The notes beneath the pieces were generated by a model that was not told the origin of the DNA, made no database searches, and worked only from the letters and a program-made list of their open reading frames with translations. This document shows, one piece after another, positions 38,864 to 47,417 of a stretch of DNA of 64,000 nt. Position 1 is the first letter of the stretch. Each line of letters opens with the position of its first letter. The stretch is from Alkalicoccus luteus. GTDB taxonomy: Bacteria; Bacillota; Bacilli; Bacillales; Salisediminibacteriaceae. The DNA lies in NCBI RefSeq assembly GCF_012034335.1, contig NZ_JAATHJ010000019.1, positions 1 to 64,000 of the forward strand. Direction: 5' to 3'. The translations under genes were made by a program, and so were the position numbers.

Positions 38864-39004
38864 CGCTCTCACTCCTTTCCTCATTAAGTTTACCGTATCT
38901 TGCGCGATTGTTCTATCTTCTGTTGCACACGTAACGTAATTTCGATATACTTTTCACAAATCGTAATTATTTCGTTTTAAGATGATCATTAGGAGTTGAT
39001 TGGA

Positions 39005-40138
39005 ATGAAGCACGTTTCCTGGCTCATCGTTGGAGGCGGTATACAAGGCATGACGGCAGCTGTTCATCTGCGCCGAAAGGCCGGCATTCCCGCTGACAAG
39101 ATTGCTGTCATCGATCCGCATGCCGAACCGCTTGCTGTATGGAAGGAACGGACGGAAAAAATCAGAATGCCCTATTTGCGCTCCTCGTTTGTTCACCATC
39201 TGTCACCGGATCCGCTGGAGCTCGAGAAGCGGGGGGACAGCTTTCTCGGCCGCTACAAACGTCCTTCCCGCTCCATGTTTTATAACACGTCGATGGATCT
39301 GCTTCACGAAGCAGGCCTGCAGAACAGCTGGATTCAGGATACCGTTGTGAAGGCTGAAAAAAGCAAGGACGGCTGGAAAGTGTACGGGAACAACACGATC
39401 GTTTCGACCACGAACCTGCTTTTAGCTCCGGGCGGCGGCAGTAAGCCTATAATTCCGGAAGCTCTGCAGCCCCACGCTGTGCATGTCTATGACCCTGCTT
39501 TTGATCCGGCAGCTGTAACCGGCAGAGCCATCGTTGTCGGCGGCGGAATTTCAGCAGCTCACACGGCTGTTTTTCTGGCAGAGCAGGCAGACGCTGAACC
39601 GGTTCTGCTGCACCGCAGGCCTCTGCAGGTTTCCCAGTTTGACAGTGACCCAGGCTGGCTTGGTCCGAAGCGGATGCAGGCGTTCAGCCGTATGGACGAC
39701 CGCAGTCGCCGGACGTGTCTGCATCAGGAGAGACGGACCGGCTCGATGACACGTGAACTCTTATTTAAGCTGCGCAGAATGGAGCGCGCAGGCAGGCTGA
39801 CGATATTACAGGATGAAGCGGTAAGCTCTACGCGTCATGAGGACGGTATGATAGAGCTTGCACTTTCATCCGGATGCAGTCTCCAGGCTGAAACGGTCAC
39901 AGCCTGTACGGGCTTTTCCAGAGAGCTTCCCGGCTCATCCTGGCTCAAACCGCTCATTGAGGCATACTCGCTTCCTTGCGCAGACTGCGGGTATCCAAAG
40001 CTTTCCCCATCGCTTATGTGGACAGACCGCCTGTATGTTACCGGTGCCTTAGCTGAACTGGAAATTGGTCCGTCAGCGAGAAACATTGCCGGTGCACAGC
40101 GCGCTGCCAGAAGAATCGTCGAATCTGCAAGCATGTGA
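39005..40138 (+). CDS. FAD/NAD(P)-binding oxidoreductase, lysine/ornithine monooxygenase-like
   Basis: Flavoprotein of about 377 residues. N-terminal SWLIVGGGIQGMTAAVHL binds FAD; a second nucleotide motif AIVVGGGISAAHTAVFL is near residue 178; a late GALAELEIGPSARNIAGAQRAARRI resembles the flavin-site end. The layout recalls N-hydroxylating monooxygenases. It sits as the only plus-strand gene between yusI and fadE and is not part of the B. subtilis arrangement, so it is probably a lineage-specific insertion. Substrate unknown. AGGAG lies 9 bp before the ATG. Confidence 0.7.
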   Translation: MKHVSWLIVGGGIQGMTAAVHLRRKAGIPADKIAVIDPHAEPLAVWKERTEKIRMPYLRSSFVHHLSPDPLELEKRGDSFLGRYKRPSRSMFYNTSMDLLHEAGLQNSWIQDTVVKAEKSKDGWKVYGNNTIVSTTNLLLAPGGGSKPIIPEALQPHAVHVYDPAFDPAAVTGRAIVVGGGISAAHTAVFLAEQADAEPVLLHRRPLQVSQFDSDPGWLGPKRMQAFSRMDDRSRRTCLHQERRTGSMTRELLFKLRRMERAGRLTILQDEAVSSTRHEDGMIELALSSGCSLQAETVTACTGFSRELPGSSWLKPLIEAYSLPCADCGYPKLSPSLMWTDRLYVTGALAELEIGPSARNIAGAQRAARRIVESASM

Positions 40139-40181
40139 AAACCCCGATCCGCCTGTGGGGAGACAGGAGGACCGGGGTTTT
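40137..40181 (+). terminator. Terminator after the flavoprotein gene
   Basis: Stem AAAACCCCG / CGGGGTTTT with an inner CCTGT/ACAGG stem. Confidence 0.8.
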
Positions 40182-40221
40182 CTGAGAGAATGTCTTTCTG
40201 CTGCCAGAAAGAAGATTATAA

Positions 40222-40248
40222 TTATTTTAGGGCGGCATCCCGCCCTAA
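40222..40248 (-). terminator. Hairpin after fadE
   Basis: TTTAGGGCGG / CCGCCCTAAA, 13 bp past the fadE stop. No T-run follows on minus, so termination strength is unclear. Confidence 0.5.
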
Positions 40249-40260
40249 AGTGGTTAACAA

Positions 40261-42039
40261 TTAAACGACGTAACGCTCTTCTGCAATGATCTTCTGCGCA
40301 AGCTCACGCTTTTTTGCGATCAGGTTCACCGGATTGTGGCGCGTCAGCTTTTTCAGAATAGACAGCATCGTTCTCAGGCTGTCCCCTTCTTCAAGTGCCA
40401 CAAGCGATTCCTTCGCCACCGCTTCAATGTTATTAAACGCTTCCTGTGAGTAAACCTGCGTCATGAGAAGCTTTTGTGCGGCTTTTTCTTCACCGTCGCG
40501 AGCCATTGCTTTTTCGGTACGGAGAATCATCGACTCAATGTTAAACACTTCGTTTACGATATCCGCTACGTTCGCGAGCAGCTCCTGCTCCTTCTGCAGC
40601 TTTTCGCCGTACTTTTGTGCAGCGGTGCCCGCAATCATGAGGAATACTTTCTTCGCATTTTCCAGCAGATAACGCTCCTGCTCAAGCGGCTCATCGCCGA
40701 CTTCCTGAGGCATCATCATCATAAGCTCTTCCTGAAGACCTCCTGCCTGCTCCAGAAGCGGCAGTTCGCCTTTCATTGCTTTTCTCATAATTGTAGCCGG
40801 AACGAGCATGCGGTTGATTTCGTTTGTTCCTTCGAAAATACGGTTGATGCGGGAGTTCCGGTACATCGTTTCTACTTCGTACTCCGCCATAAAACCGTAC
40901 CCGCCGTGGATCTGTACTGCTTCGTCGACAACAAAGTCGAGAACTTCTGAGCCAAAGAATTTATTCAGTGAGCATTCAATCGCATATTCACCGATTGCTT
41001 TTCCAATAGCAGCGCCGTCTTTCTGCTCTTCTTCCGACAGGTTTTCAAACGCCTGGTCAATCAGACCACCTGTACGGTAAATCGTTGATTCCATCGCGTA
41101 CGTTTTCGCTGCCATTTCCGCAAGCTTTTTCTGAATCAGCGTAAACTTGGAGATCGGAATTTTAAACTGTTTGCGCTCATTGGCGTACTTGGCAGACAGC
41201 TCAATCGCACGCTTTGCGCCGCCGATACAGCCGACGCCAAGCTTATAGCGTCCGACGTTCAGGATGTTGAAAGCAATCACGTGGCCTTTGCCGACTTCAC
41301 CGAGCAGATTTTCCTTCGGTACTTTCGCTTCGTCTAGAATCAGTGTCCGGGTAGAGGATCCTTTAATGCCCATCTTCTTCTCTTCCGGGCCGACCGAAAC
41401 GCCTTCGTAATCGCGCTCTACGATGAATGCACTGAAGTGTTCACCGTCTACTTTTGCGTATACGACAAACACGTCTGCAAAACCGGCGTTTGTAATCCAC
41501 TGCTTTTCACCTGTAAGCACGTAGTGGCTGCCGTCTTCTGTCAGCTTCGCCGTCGTTTTCGCGCTCAGCGCATCGGAGCCGGAAGTTGGCTCTGTCAGAG
41601 CGTAAGCTGCAATCTTTTCACCGGAAGCCAGTGCTGGCAGGTAGTTCTCTTTCTGCTGCTGATTACCGAAGAAAACGATTGGGAGAGAGCCGATCCCGAC
41701 ATGTGCTCCCTGCGTCAGCGAGAAAGATCCCGCAAGCGCAAACTTTTCTGTGATCAGTGAGGAGCTGATTTTATCGAGACCAATGCCACCGAATTCTTCC
41801 GGCACATCTGCGCCAAGCAGACCTAATTCTCCAGCTTCCTTCAGCAGTCTGACGGAGCGGTCAAACTCATGGTTCTCGATGTGCTCGATTTCCGGTACTA
41901 CTTTGTTTTTAACAAAGTCTTCTGTCGTCTTCGCAATCATCTTATGCTCTTCACTGAAATCCTCCGGTGTAAATACGTTCTCTGCTGTCTGGCTGTCGAG
42001 CAGAAATCCGCCGCCTTTTACCTTTTCCGTTGTTGCCAT
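40261..42039 (-). CDS. fadE: Acyl-CoA dehydrogenase FadE
   Basis: First step of fatty-acid beta-oxidation, 592 residues, the long form with an extra C-terminal helical domain (from about residue 400). Motifs are YALTEPTSGSDALSAKTTA (flavin site), KQWITNAGFADVFVVYAK and QIHGGYGFMAEYEVETMYRNSRINRIFEGTNEIN-type sequence with the catalytic glutamate. ATG 42039 is preferred. Last gene of fadN-fadA-fadE. Confidence 0.94.
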   Translation of the reverse strand: MATTEKVKGGGFLLDSQTAENVFTPEDFSEEHKMIAKTTEDFVKNKVVPEIEHIENHEFDRSVRLLKEAGELGLLGADVPEEFGGIGLDKISSSLITEKFALAGSFSLTQGAHVGIGSLPIVFFGNQQQKENYLPALASGEKIAAYALTEPTSGSDALSAKTTAKLTEDGSHYVLTGEKQWITNAGFADVFVVYAKVDGEHFSAFIVERDYEGVSVGPEEKKMGIKGSSTRTLILDEAKVPKENLLGEVGKGHVIAFNILNVGRYKLGVGCIGGAKRAIELSAKYANERKQFKIPISKFTLIQKKLAEMAAKTYAMESTIYRTGGLIDQAFENLSEEEQKDGAAIGKAIGEYAIECSLNKFFGSEVLDFVVDEAVQIHGGYGFMAEYEVETMYRNSRINRIFEGTNEINRMLVPATIMRKAMKGELPLLEQAGGLQEELMMMMPQEVGDEPLEQERYLLENAKKVFLMIAGTAAQKYGEKLQKEQELLANVADIVNEVFNIESMILRTEKAMARDGEEKAAQKLLMTQVYSQEAFNNIEAVAKESLVALEEGDSLRTMLSILKKLTRHNPVNLIAKKRELAQKIIAEERYVV

Positions 42040-42058
42040 GATGATCATCCTTTCTGGA

Positions 42059-43240
42059 TTAGACTAGCTCAAATACTCCTGCAGCTCCCATACCGCCGCC
42101 AATACACATCGTTACGACACCAAACTGCTCACCGCGGCGCTTCATTTCGTGAATGAGGCTGAGCGAAAGCTTCGTTCCTGTACAGCCAAGCGGATGTCCA
42201 AGCGCAATTGCTCCGCCGTTAACGTTCACTTTGTCATGATCCAGGTTTAAATGCCGGATCACCTGCAGAGCCTGAGAGGCAAATGCTTCATTCAGTTCGA
42301 ATAAGCCGATATCCTCCATCTGCAGGCCTGCCTGCTTAACAGCCTTTGGAACGGCCTCTACTGGACCGATTCCCATAATGTCCGGCGCGACGCCGGCAAC
42401 CGCAAAGGAGCGAAATTTCACGAGCGGAGTCAGGCCGTCCTGCTCTGCTGCTGCCCGGTCCATCACGAGTACAGAGGCTGCTCCGTCACTCATCTGTGAG
42501 GCGTTACCGGCTGTAACCGTGCCACCGTGCTGGTTAAACGCAGGCCGAAGCTTGGCCAGCGTATCCGCTGTCGTATCCTCGCGGACGCCTTCATCCTGAG
42601 CCAGTGTCACTTCTCGTTCAACGAGCTTGTGATTTTCATCAACGCCGCGAAGCGTCACTGGTACCGGCACGATTTCATCTTCAAATTTTCCGCCTTTAAT
42701 TGCTGCTGCCGCACGCTTGTGGCTTTCTGCAGCAAATTCGTCCTGGTCACGGCGAGAAACGCCGAATCGCTTGGCGACTTCCTCTGCTGTAAAGCCCATA
42801 CCCATGTAATATTCAGGCGCTTCTTCAACGAGGTGCGGATTCGGTGCAATCACGTGACCGCCCATCGGGATCAAGCTCATCGATTCCGCACCGCCTGCAA
42901 GCACTGCACTTGAATGTCCCAGCATGATCCGTTCCGCCCCGTAGGCAATGCTCTGCAGCCCGGATGAGCAGTAGCGGTTAATCGTGATCGCCGGTACGTG
43001 GTCCGGCAGACCTGCCAGCGCCGAAATATTACGGGCCATGTTCATGCCCTGCTCTGCTTCCGGCATCGCACAGCCGATGATGACATCCTCGATCCGCGAG
43101 GCATCAAAATCCCCGGCACGGCTTAATGTTTCTTTTATCGTTACGGCAGCCAGATCATCCGGCCGCACGCTGGCAAACGTTCCTTTTTTTGCTTTTCCGA
43201 CAGGCGTTCTCGCGCCTGCTACTATAACTGCTTCGTTCAC
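42059..43240 (-). CDS. fadA: Acetyl-CoA C-acyltransferase (thiolase) FadA
   Basis: Thiolytic step of beta-oxidation, 393 residues. The nucleophilic cysteine is in NRYCSSGLQSIAYGAERI, followed by NGGAIALGHPLGCTG and the second catalytic cysteine in TMCIGGGMG. GTG start with AGGAGGGG upstream. Confidence 0.95.
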   Translation of the reverse strand: MNEAVIVAGARTPVGKAKKGTFASVRPDDLAAVTIKETLSRAGDFDASRIEDVIIGCAMPEAEQGMNMARNISALAGLPDHVPAITINRYCSSGLQSIAYGAERIMLGHSSAVLAGGAESMSLIPMGGHVIAPNPHLVEEAPEYYMGMGFTAEEVAKRFGVSRRDQDEFAAESHKRAAAAIKGGKFEDEIVPVPVTLRGVDENHKLVEREVTLAQDEGVREDTTADTLAKLRPAFNQHGGTVTAGNASQMSDGAASVLVMDRAAAEQDGLTPLVKFRSFAVAGVAPDIMGIGPVEAVPKAVKQAGLQMEDIGLFELNEAFASQALQVIRHLNLDHDKVNVNGGAIALGHPLGCTGTKLSLSLIHEMKRRGEQFGVVTMCIGGGMGAAGVFELV

Positions 43241-43258
43241 TCCGACCCCTCCTTTTGA

Positions 43259-45643
43259 CTAGTTGCGCAAAGGCTTCCCTTTTGTAAGCATGTGCTGCAT
43301 ACGCTGCTGTGTCTTCGCTTCTCCTACGAGGCTGAGGAACGCTTCCCGCTCCAGATCAAGCAGGTACTGTTCATCTACTTCTGTACCGTAAGGAACGCGT
43401 CCTCCGGCGAGAACAAACGCCAGCTTTTGTGCTATTTTCACATCGTGCTCGGATACATGTCCGCCATACTGCAAGGTTTTTGCACCGAGCAGCATCGTCG
43501 CATATCCGCGTTCACCGACAACAGGAATCTTCTCCCGCTTCGGCGCACGATACCCCTGCTCATACAGGTAAAGAGCCTTCTGCTTCGCGTCGTGCAGCAG
43601 GTGGTCGTCGTTGATGCTGATGTCGTCCTGCGGTCGCAGGAAGCCGTATTTCTGTGCTTCATGCGCGCTTGTACTGACTTTTGCCATCGCGATCAGTTCA
43701 AATACATTGTTGCTGACTGCCTGTAAATCGACTTTCGTACCTTCCGGAATGGCTTTCAGGTGGCGCAGGTACAGCTCTTTGTTTCCGCCGCCTCCAGGGA
43801 TAAGTCCGACACCGGTCTCTACAAGCCCCATGTACGTTTCCATCGATGCCTGAAGCCCTGCTGAAGGAAGTGCAATCTCCGTTCCGCCGCCGAGCGTCAT
43901 CTGGAACGGTGCGGTTACGACCGGCTTTTCCGAGTAGCGGATGTTAGCCATCGACTGCTGGAACTGACGGACAACGAGGTCAATTTCCGGGTAGTTCATG
44001 TCCTGTGCTTCCATCAGAATCATCATCAGGTTCGCACCGACACAGAAATTTTTACCCTGGTTGTTAATGACAAGCCCTTTGTAGTTTTTCTCTACTTCTT
44101 CAATCGACTTGTTGATCATCTGCATCACGTCTAGTCCGATCGAGTTGTTCGGCGACGTAAATTCGAGTACTGCCACGTCATCTCCGATATCAGTGAGGGA
44201 AGCACCGGTGTTTTTCATGATCACCGTGCTGTCATCCTTCCACGACTTCAGGTGAATCACTTTTTCGTTGATGGCGGCTTTTTGGTAGCTGCCGTTCTCG
44301 TAATAGGTAGCATATCCGTCGTAGAAGCTCGTTTTCCCGGAGGATAGCATCTCTTCCACCCAGTCCGGAAGCGTTTCGCCTTCTTCTTTCATGCGGGCTG
44401 CAGACTTTTCAAGTCCGATCGCATCCCACGTTTCGAAAGGACCGAGCTCCCAGCCGAAGCCCCACTTCATTGCCTGATCGACGTCATAAATCGAATCCGC
44501 TACTTCGTAGGCTTTCTCAGCTGCGTAAAGAAGCGTTGGCTTTAAAATGTTCCAGACGAGCTGACCTGCCTGATCGTCAGCATAAACGAGCGCCTGCATT
44601 TTAGCCGCTTTTCCTTTCGCCTGCTTGCTCTGCTGAACAGAAGGCGCTTTCATTTTTCGGCGGGACTCATATTCCATCGTTTCGTAATTGAGCTCCTGAA
44701 TTTCACTCCCTGAATCGGTCTTCACTTTTTGATAAAACCCTTTTCCACTCTTGCTGCCGAGCATCTTCTCTTCGATCATTTTCTTCATAAAAGCAGGAGG
44801 ATCAAAGACGTCTTTTTCGTCTCCTTCAACCTGATCGTACACGTTTTTCGCAACGTGCATAAACGTATCGAGTCCGACGACATCAAGCGTACGGAACGTT
44901 GCGCTCTTAGGTCGGCCGAGAGCAGGTCCGGTAACGGAATCTACTTCGCCCACGCTTACACCTTGCTTCATCATTTCCCGGACGGTGACGAGCAGTCCGT
45001 ACGTGCCGATGCGGTTTGCGATGAAGTTCGGCGTATCCTTCGCTTCCACAACGCCTTTGCCGAGTACATCCTCACCAAACTGCTTCATGAATGATGTCAC
45101 CTGCTCGTCCGTCTGCTGTGTCGGGATCACTTCAAGCAGCTTCAAATAGCGCGGAGGATTAAAGAAATGGGTGCCGAGGAAATGACTCTTGAAGTCCTCT
45201 GAGCGGCCTTCCGCCATCGCTTCAATCGAAATGCCGGATGTGTTCGAGCTGACGATCGTGCCTGGACGACGGTGCTCTTCCACCTGACTGAACACTTTTT
45301 GTTTAATATCAAGGTTCTCAACGACAACTTCAATAATCCAGTCTACTTCTGAAAGCCGGTGCATGTCGTCCTCAAAGTTTCCTGCTTCAATGAGATCAGC
45401 ATTTTCATGACGAGCAAGCGGTGCCGGCTTTTGTTTTTTCAGCTTTTTGATCGCCTCAAGCGACAGCTGATTGCGTACTTTCTTTCTCTCTAACGTGGCT
45501 ACCTGGCTGCCTGACGTTTCCGCATCTTTCGGTACGATGTCCATCAGCAGCACGGGAATACCGATATTCGCTAGATGGGCAGCGATGCCGGAACCCATTA
45601 CGCCGGATCCGAGAACTGCTGCCTTTTTAATATGACGGGTCAT
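43259..45643 (-). CDS. fadN: 3-hydroxyacyl-CoA dehydrogenase/enoyl-CoA hydratase FadN
   Basis: Bifunctional beta-oxidation enzyme, 794 residues. An N-terminal NAD-binding hydroxyacyl-CoA dehydrogenase (LGSGVMGSGIAAHLANIG; VSSNTSGISIEAMA) is followed by a C-terminal hydratase-like domain (NNQGKNFCVGANL near residue 530, LPSAGLQASMETYMGLVETGVGLIPGGGG). First gene of the fad operon, behind a FadR box. Confidence 0.95.
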   Translation of the reverse strand: MTRHIKKAAVLGSGVMGSGIAAHLANIGIPVLLMDIVPKDAETSGSQVATLERKKVRNQLSLEAIKKLKKQKPAPLARHENADLIEAGNFEDDMHRLSEVDWIIEVVVENLDIKQKVFSQVEEHRRPGTIVSSNTSGISIEAMAEGRSEDFKSHFLGTHFFNPPRYLKLLEVIPTQQTDEQVTSFMKQFGEDVLGKGVVEAKDTPNFIANRIGTYGLLVTVREMMKQGVSVGEVDSVTGPALGRPKSATFRTLDVVGLDTFMHVAKNVYDQVEGDEKDVFDPPAFMKKMIEEKMLGSKSGKGFYQKVKTDSGSEIQELNYETMEYESRRKMKAPSVQQSKQAKGKAAKMQALVYADDQAGQLVWNILKPTLLYAAEKAYEVADSIYDVDQAMKWGFGWELGPFETWDAIGLEKSAARMKEEGETLPDWVEEMLSSGKTSFYDGYATYYENGSYQKAAINEKVIHLKSWKDDSTVIMKNTGASLTDIGDDVAVLEFTSPNNSIGLDVMQMINKSIEEVEKNYKGLVINNQGKNFCVGANLMMILMEAQDMNYPEIDLVVRQFQQSMANIRYSEKPVVTAPFQMTLGGGTEIALPSAGLQASMETYMGLVETGVGLIPGGGGNKELYLRHLKAIPEGTKVDLQAVSNNVFELIAMAKVSTSAHEAQKYGFLRPQDDISINDDHLLHDAKQKALYLYEQGYRAPKREKIPVVGERGYATMLLGAKTLQYGGHVSEHDVKIAQKLAFVLAGGRVPYGTEVDEQYLLDLEREAFLSLVGEAKTQQRMQHMLTKGKPLRN

Positions 45644-45668
45644 AAGCTACCTCCCTGAATACTCTTTT

Positions 45669-45716
45669 TTGAATGAATGCTCATTCATTTTTACATGAAA
45701 AAAAGAAGCGCTTTCA
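45669..45716 (-). promoter_or_regulatory. FadR operator and possible cre site before fadNAE
   Basis: TTGAATGAATGCTCATTCA (from 45669) fits the Bacillus FadR (TetR-type) palindrome TGAATGA-N4-TCATTCA. AAGAAGCGCTTTCA at 45703-45716 resembles a cre box for CcpA on the minus strand. Both controls are known for fadN in B. subtilis. The FadR call is firm; the cre call is weaker because one arm deviates. Confidence 0.8.
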
Positions 45717-45858
45717 CTACTTTTACTATAGTAAATTATTGACGTTTATGCAACTAAAAATTAAAAAAAGTCTGTTTTCTTTTTTTAATTGTCAGCTCCT
45801 CCTGCTCATTCGGCTCTGTGATACAATGACAGCAGCCGTAAGTTGGAGCGTGATACGT

Positions 45859-46992
45859 TTGAAACATTCTTTACTGATAGTACTTGCTTTTTTGACAGCA
45901 TTTGCTGTCTGGCCTGCTGTGGCAACCGCACAGGAGGCTGAGACCGTTCGCGGGGAAATCATCGTGATGGAAGAAGAGTCTCCCGGCTTCCAGCGGATGG
46001 AAATCCTGATTGATCAAGGAGAGTTTTCCGGGGAAACGGTGACGGTGGAGCAGACGCTCTCCGGCAACCCGGCACAGGATTTTTATTACAGTACCGGCGA
46101 CCGCGTGCTCGTGTACATAGAAAGCGAAGACGGCACTATCACCCGCTCCCTTGTCAGAGAGCTTGCGCGGGATCATTATTTAATGTACCTCGGCATCTTT
46201 TTCGCTCTGTCTCTCGTGTTGATTGGGGGACTGAAGGGCATTAAGACGGTTATTTCCCTTGCTTTCACTATTTTCCTGATTATGCAGCTGCTCATCCCGC
46301 TTATTTTAGGCGGAATGCCGCCAGTCTTTACGACGATCGTCATCGCGTCGATTATTACCGTTGCTTCCGTCCTGCTGATCAGCGGGTGGAACCGGAAATC
46401 CGCGGCCGCTGTACTCGGCACGATAGGCGGCGTGATTCTGGCCGGCGTACTCGCCTCCGTGATGACCCGCGTGACGAGGCTGACCGGATTCGGCGCGGAT
46501 GATGCTCAGATGCTTATGTACGTTCCGAACACGTCGTTCGATTTTCAGGGACTGCTTCTGGCAGGCATGATCATCGGAGCCGTCGGTGCAGTGCTCGACG
46601 TCGGTGTGTCCATTGCTTCAGCTGTTGATGAAGTGAAGCGGTCCAACCCGGCGGCAACAGCCAGACAGCTGATCAAATCCGGCATGAATCTCGGCCGGGA
46701 TATCATGGGGACGATGGCAAACACGCTGATTCTCGCCTATACCGGAGCCTCCATGACGCTGCTGCTCGTGTTGAATGCACACAACGTATCCTTTAACCGG
46801 GTTATCAACATGGAAGCGATGGCAACGGAAATCATCCGGATTCTGGCCGGAAGCATCGGTCTGATCTACGCGATTCCGCTGACCGCGGTCATTGCAGGTG
46901 TGCTTTATAGCCGCGCCGACTCTGAAAAACTCGAAAAGCAGGCTGCAAAGCCACCGCTTTGGAAACGAGTTCTGCTTCGTAAAAAAGGATGA
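45859..46992 (+). CDS. YibE/F family membrane protein
   Basis: Integral membrane protein, about 377 residues: a signal-like N-terminal helix, an extracellular domain (about 30-105), then about eight hydrophobic segments with the family's GLKGIKTVISL and GAVGAVLDVGVSIASAVDE motifs. Function unproven. TTG 45859 is my choice, with GGAG 10 bp upstream and a clean signal peptide after it. The frame to 45673 would cross the FadR/cre sites. A -10 TACAAT at 45822-45827 fits. Confidence 0.8.
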   Translation: MKHSLLIVLAFLTAFAVWPAVATAQEAETVRGEIIVMEEESPGFQRMEILIDQGEFSGETVTVEQTLSGNPAQDFYYSTGDRVLVYIESEDGTITRSLVRELARDHYLMYLGIFFALSLVLIGGLKGIKTVISLAFTIFLIMQLLIPLILGGMPPVFTTIVIASIITVASVLLISGWNRKSAAAVLGTIGGVILAGVLASVMTRVTRLTGFGADDAQMLMYVPNTSFDFQGLLLAGMIIGAVGAVLDVGVSIASAVDEVKRSNPAATARQLIKSGMNLGRDIMGTMANTLILAYTGASMTLLLVLNAHNVSFNRVINMEAMATEIIRILAGSIGLIYAIPLTAVIAGVLYSRADSEKLEKQAAKPPLWKRVLLRKKG

Positions 46993-47001
46993 CGATCCAA
47001 C

Positions 47002-47029
47002 ACCCGCCGGCAGTGTTCGGCGGGTTTTT
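47002..47029 (+). terminator. Terminator of the YibE/F gene
   Basis: ACCCGCCG / CGGCGGGT with T5. Confidence 0.85.
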
Positions 47030-47376
47030 GATTGCCATTCCAATAGCTGCGTCAGATGACTTGGGGATGGAGCACGGGCACGTAAACAGAAAGCTGAACT
47101 CGACTAAAGTTGAACGTTTTCCCTGAGAAGTTAATGATTTGGCGGAACAGGATGAACGTTTATTCGTTATATCAGCTCTAAGTTGAAGCTCGTAAACATA
47201 TTACAGAGAGTCTTGAACCTTTTGAGAAAAAAGGTGAATTTATTACAGATGGTGTTCATGCTTTTGCTTCAAAAGTTGAACACTTTCACGTAAAAACATC
47301 ATTTCTTTTAAAGGCAGTCTTCAGTTAACGAGAAGCAGGACCCTGCTAAGCCGTTTTTTCAAACAACATATAAAAC
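47030..47376. repeat. Gene-free tract with degenerate GTTGAACGTTT units
   Basis: No gene. Loose units such as AGTTGAACGTTTTCC, GATGAACGTTTATTCG, AGTTGAAGCTCG and AAGTTGAACACTTTCAC follow each other at about 20-30 bp spacing. The segment CGTTTATTCGTTATATCAGC (47157 on) resembles segments near 13336 and 63952. Confidence 0.45.
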
Positions 47377-47401
47377 AGCCCTCCGGCATCACCGGAAGGC
47401 T
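47377..47401 (-). terminator. Terminator of the nucleotidase gene
   Basis: Minus-strand stem AGCCTTCCGG / CCGGAGGGCT (one G-T pair) followed by GTTTTA. Confidence 0.75.
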
Positions 47402-47417
47402 TTCATTATGTTCCCTA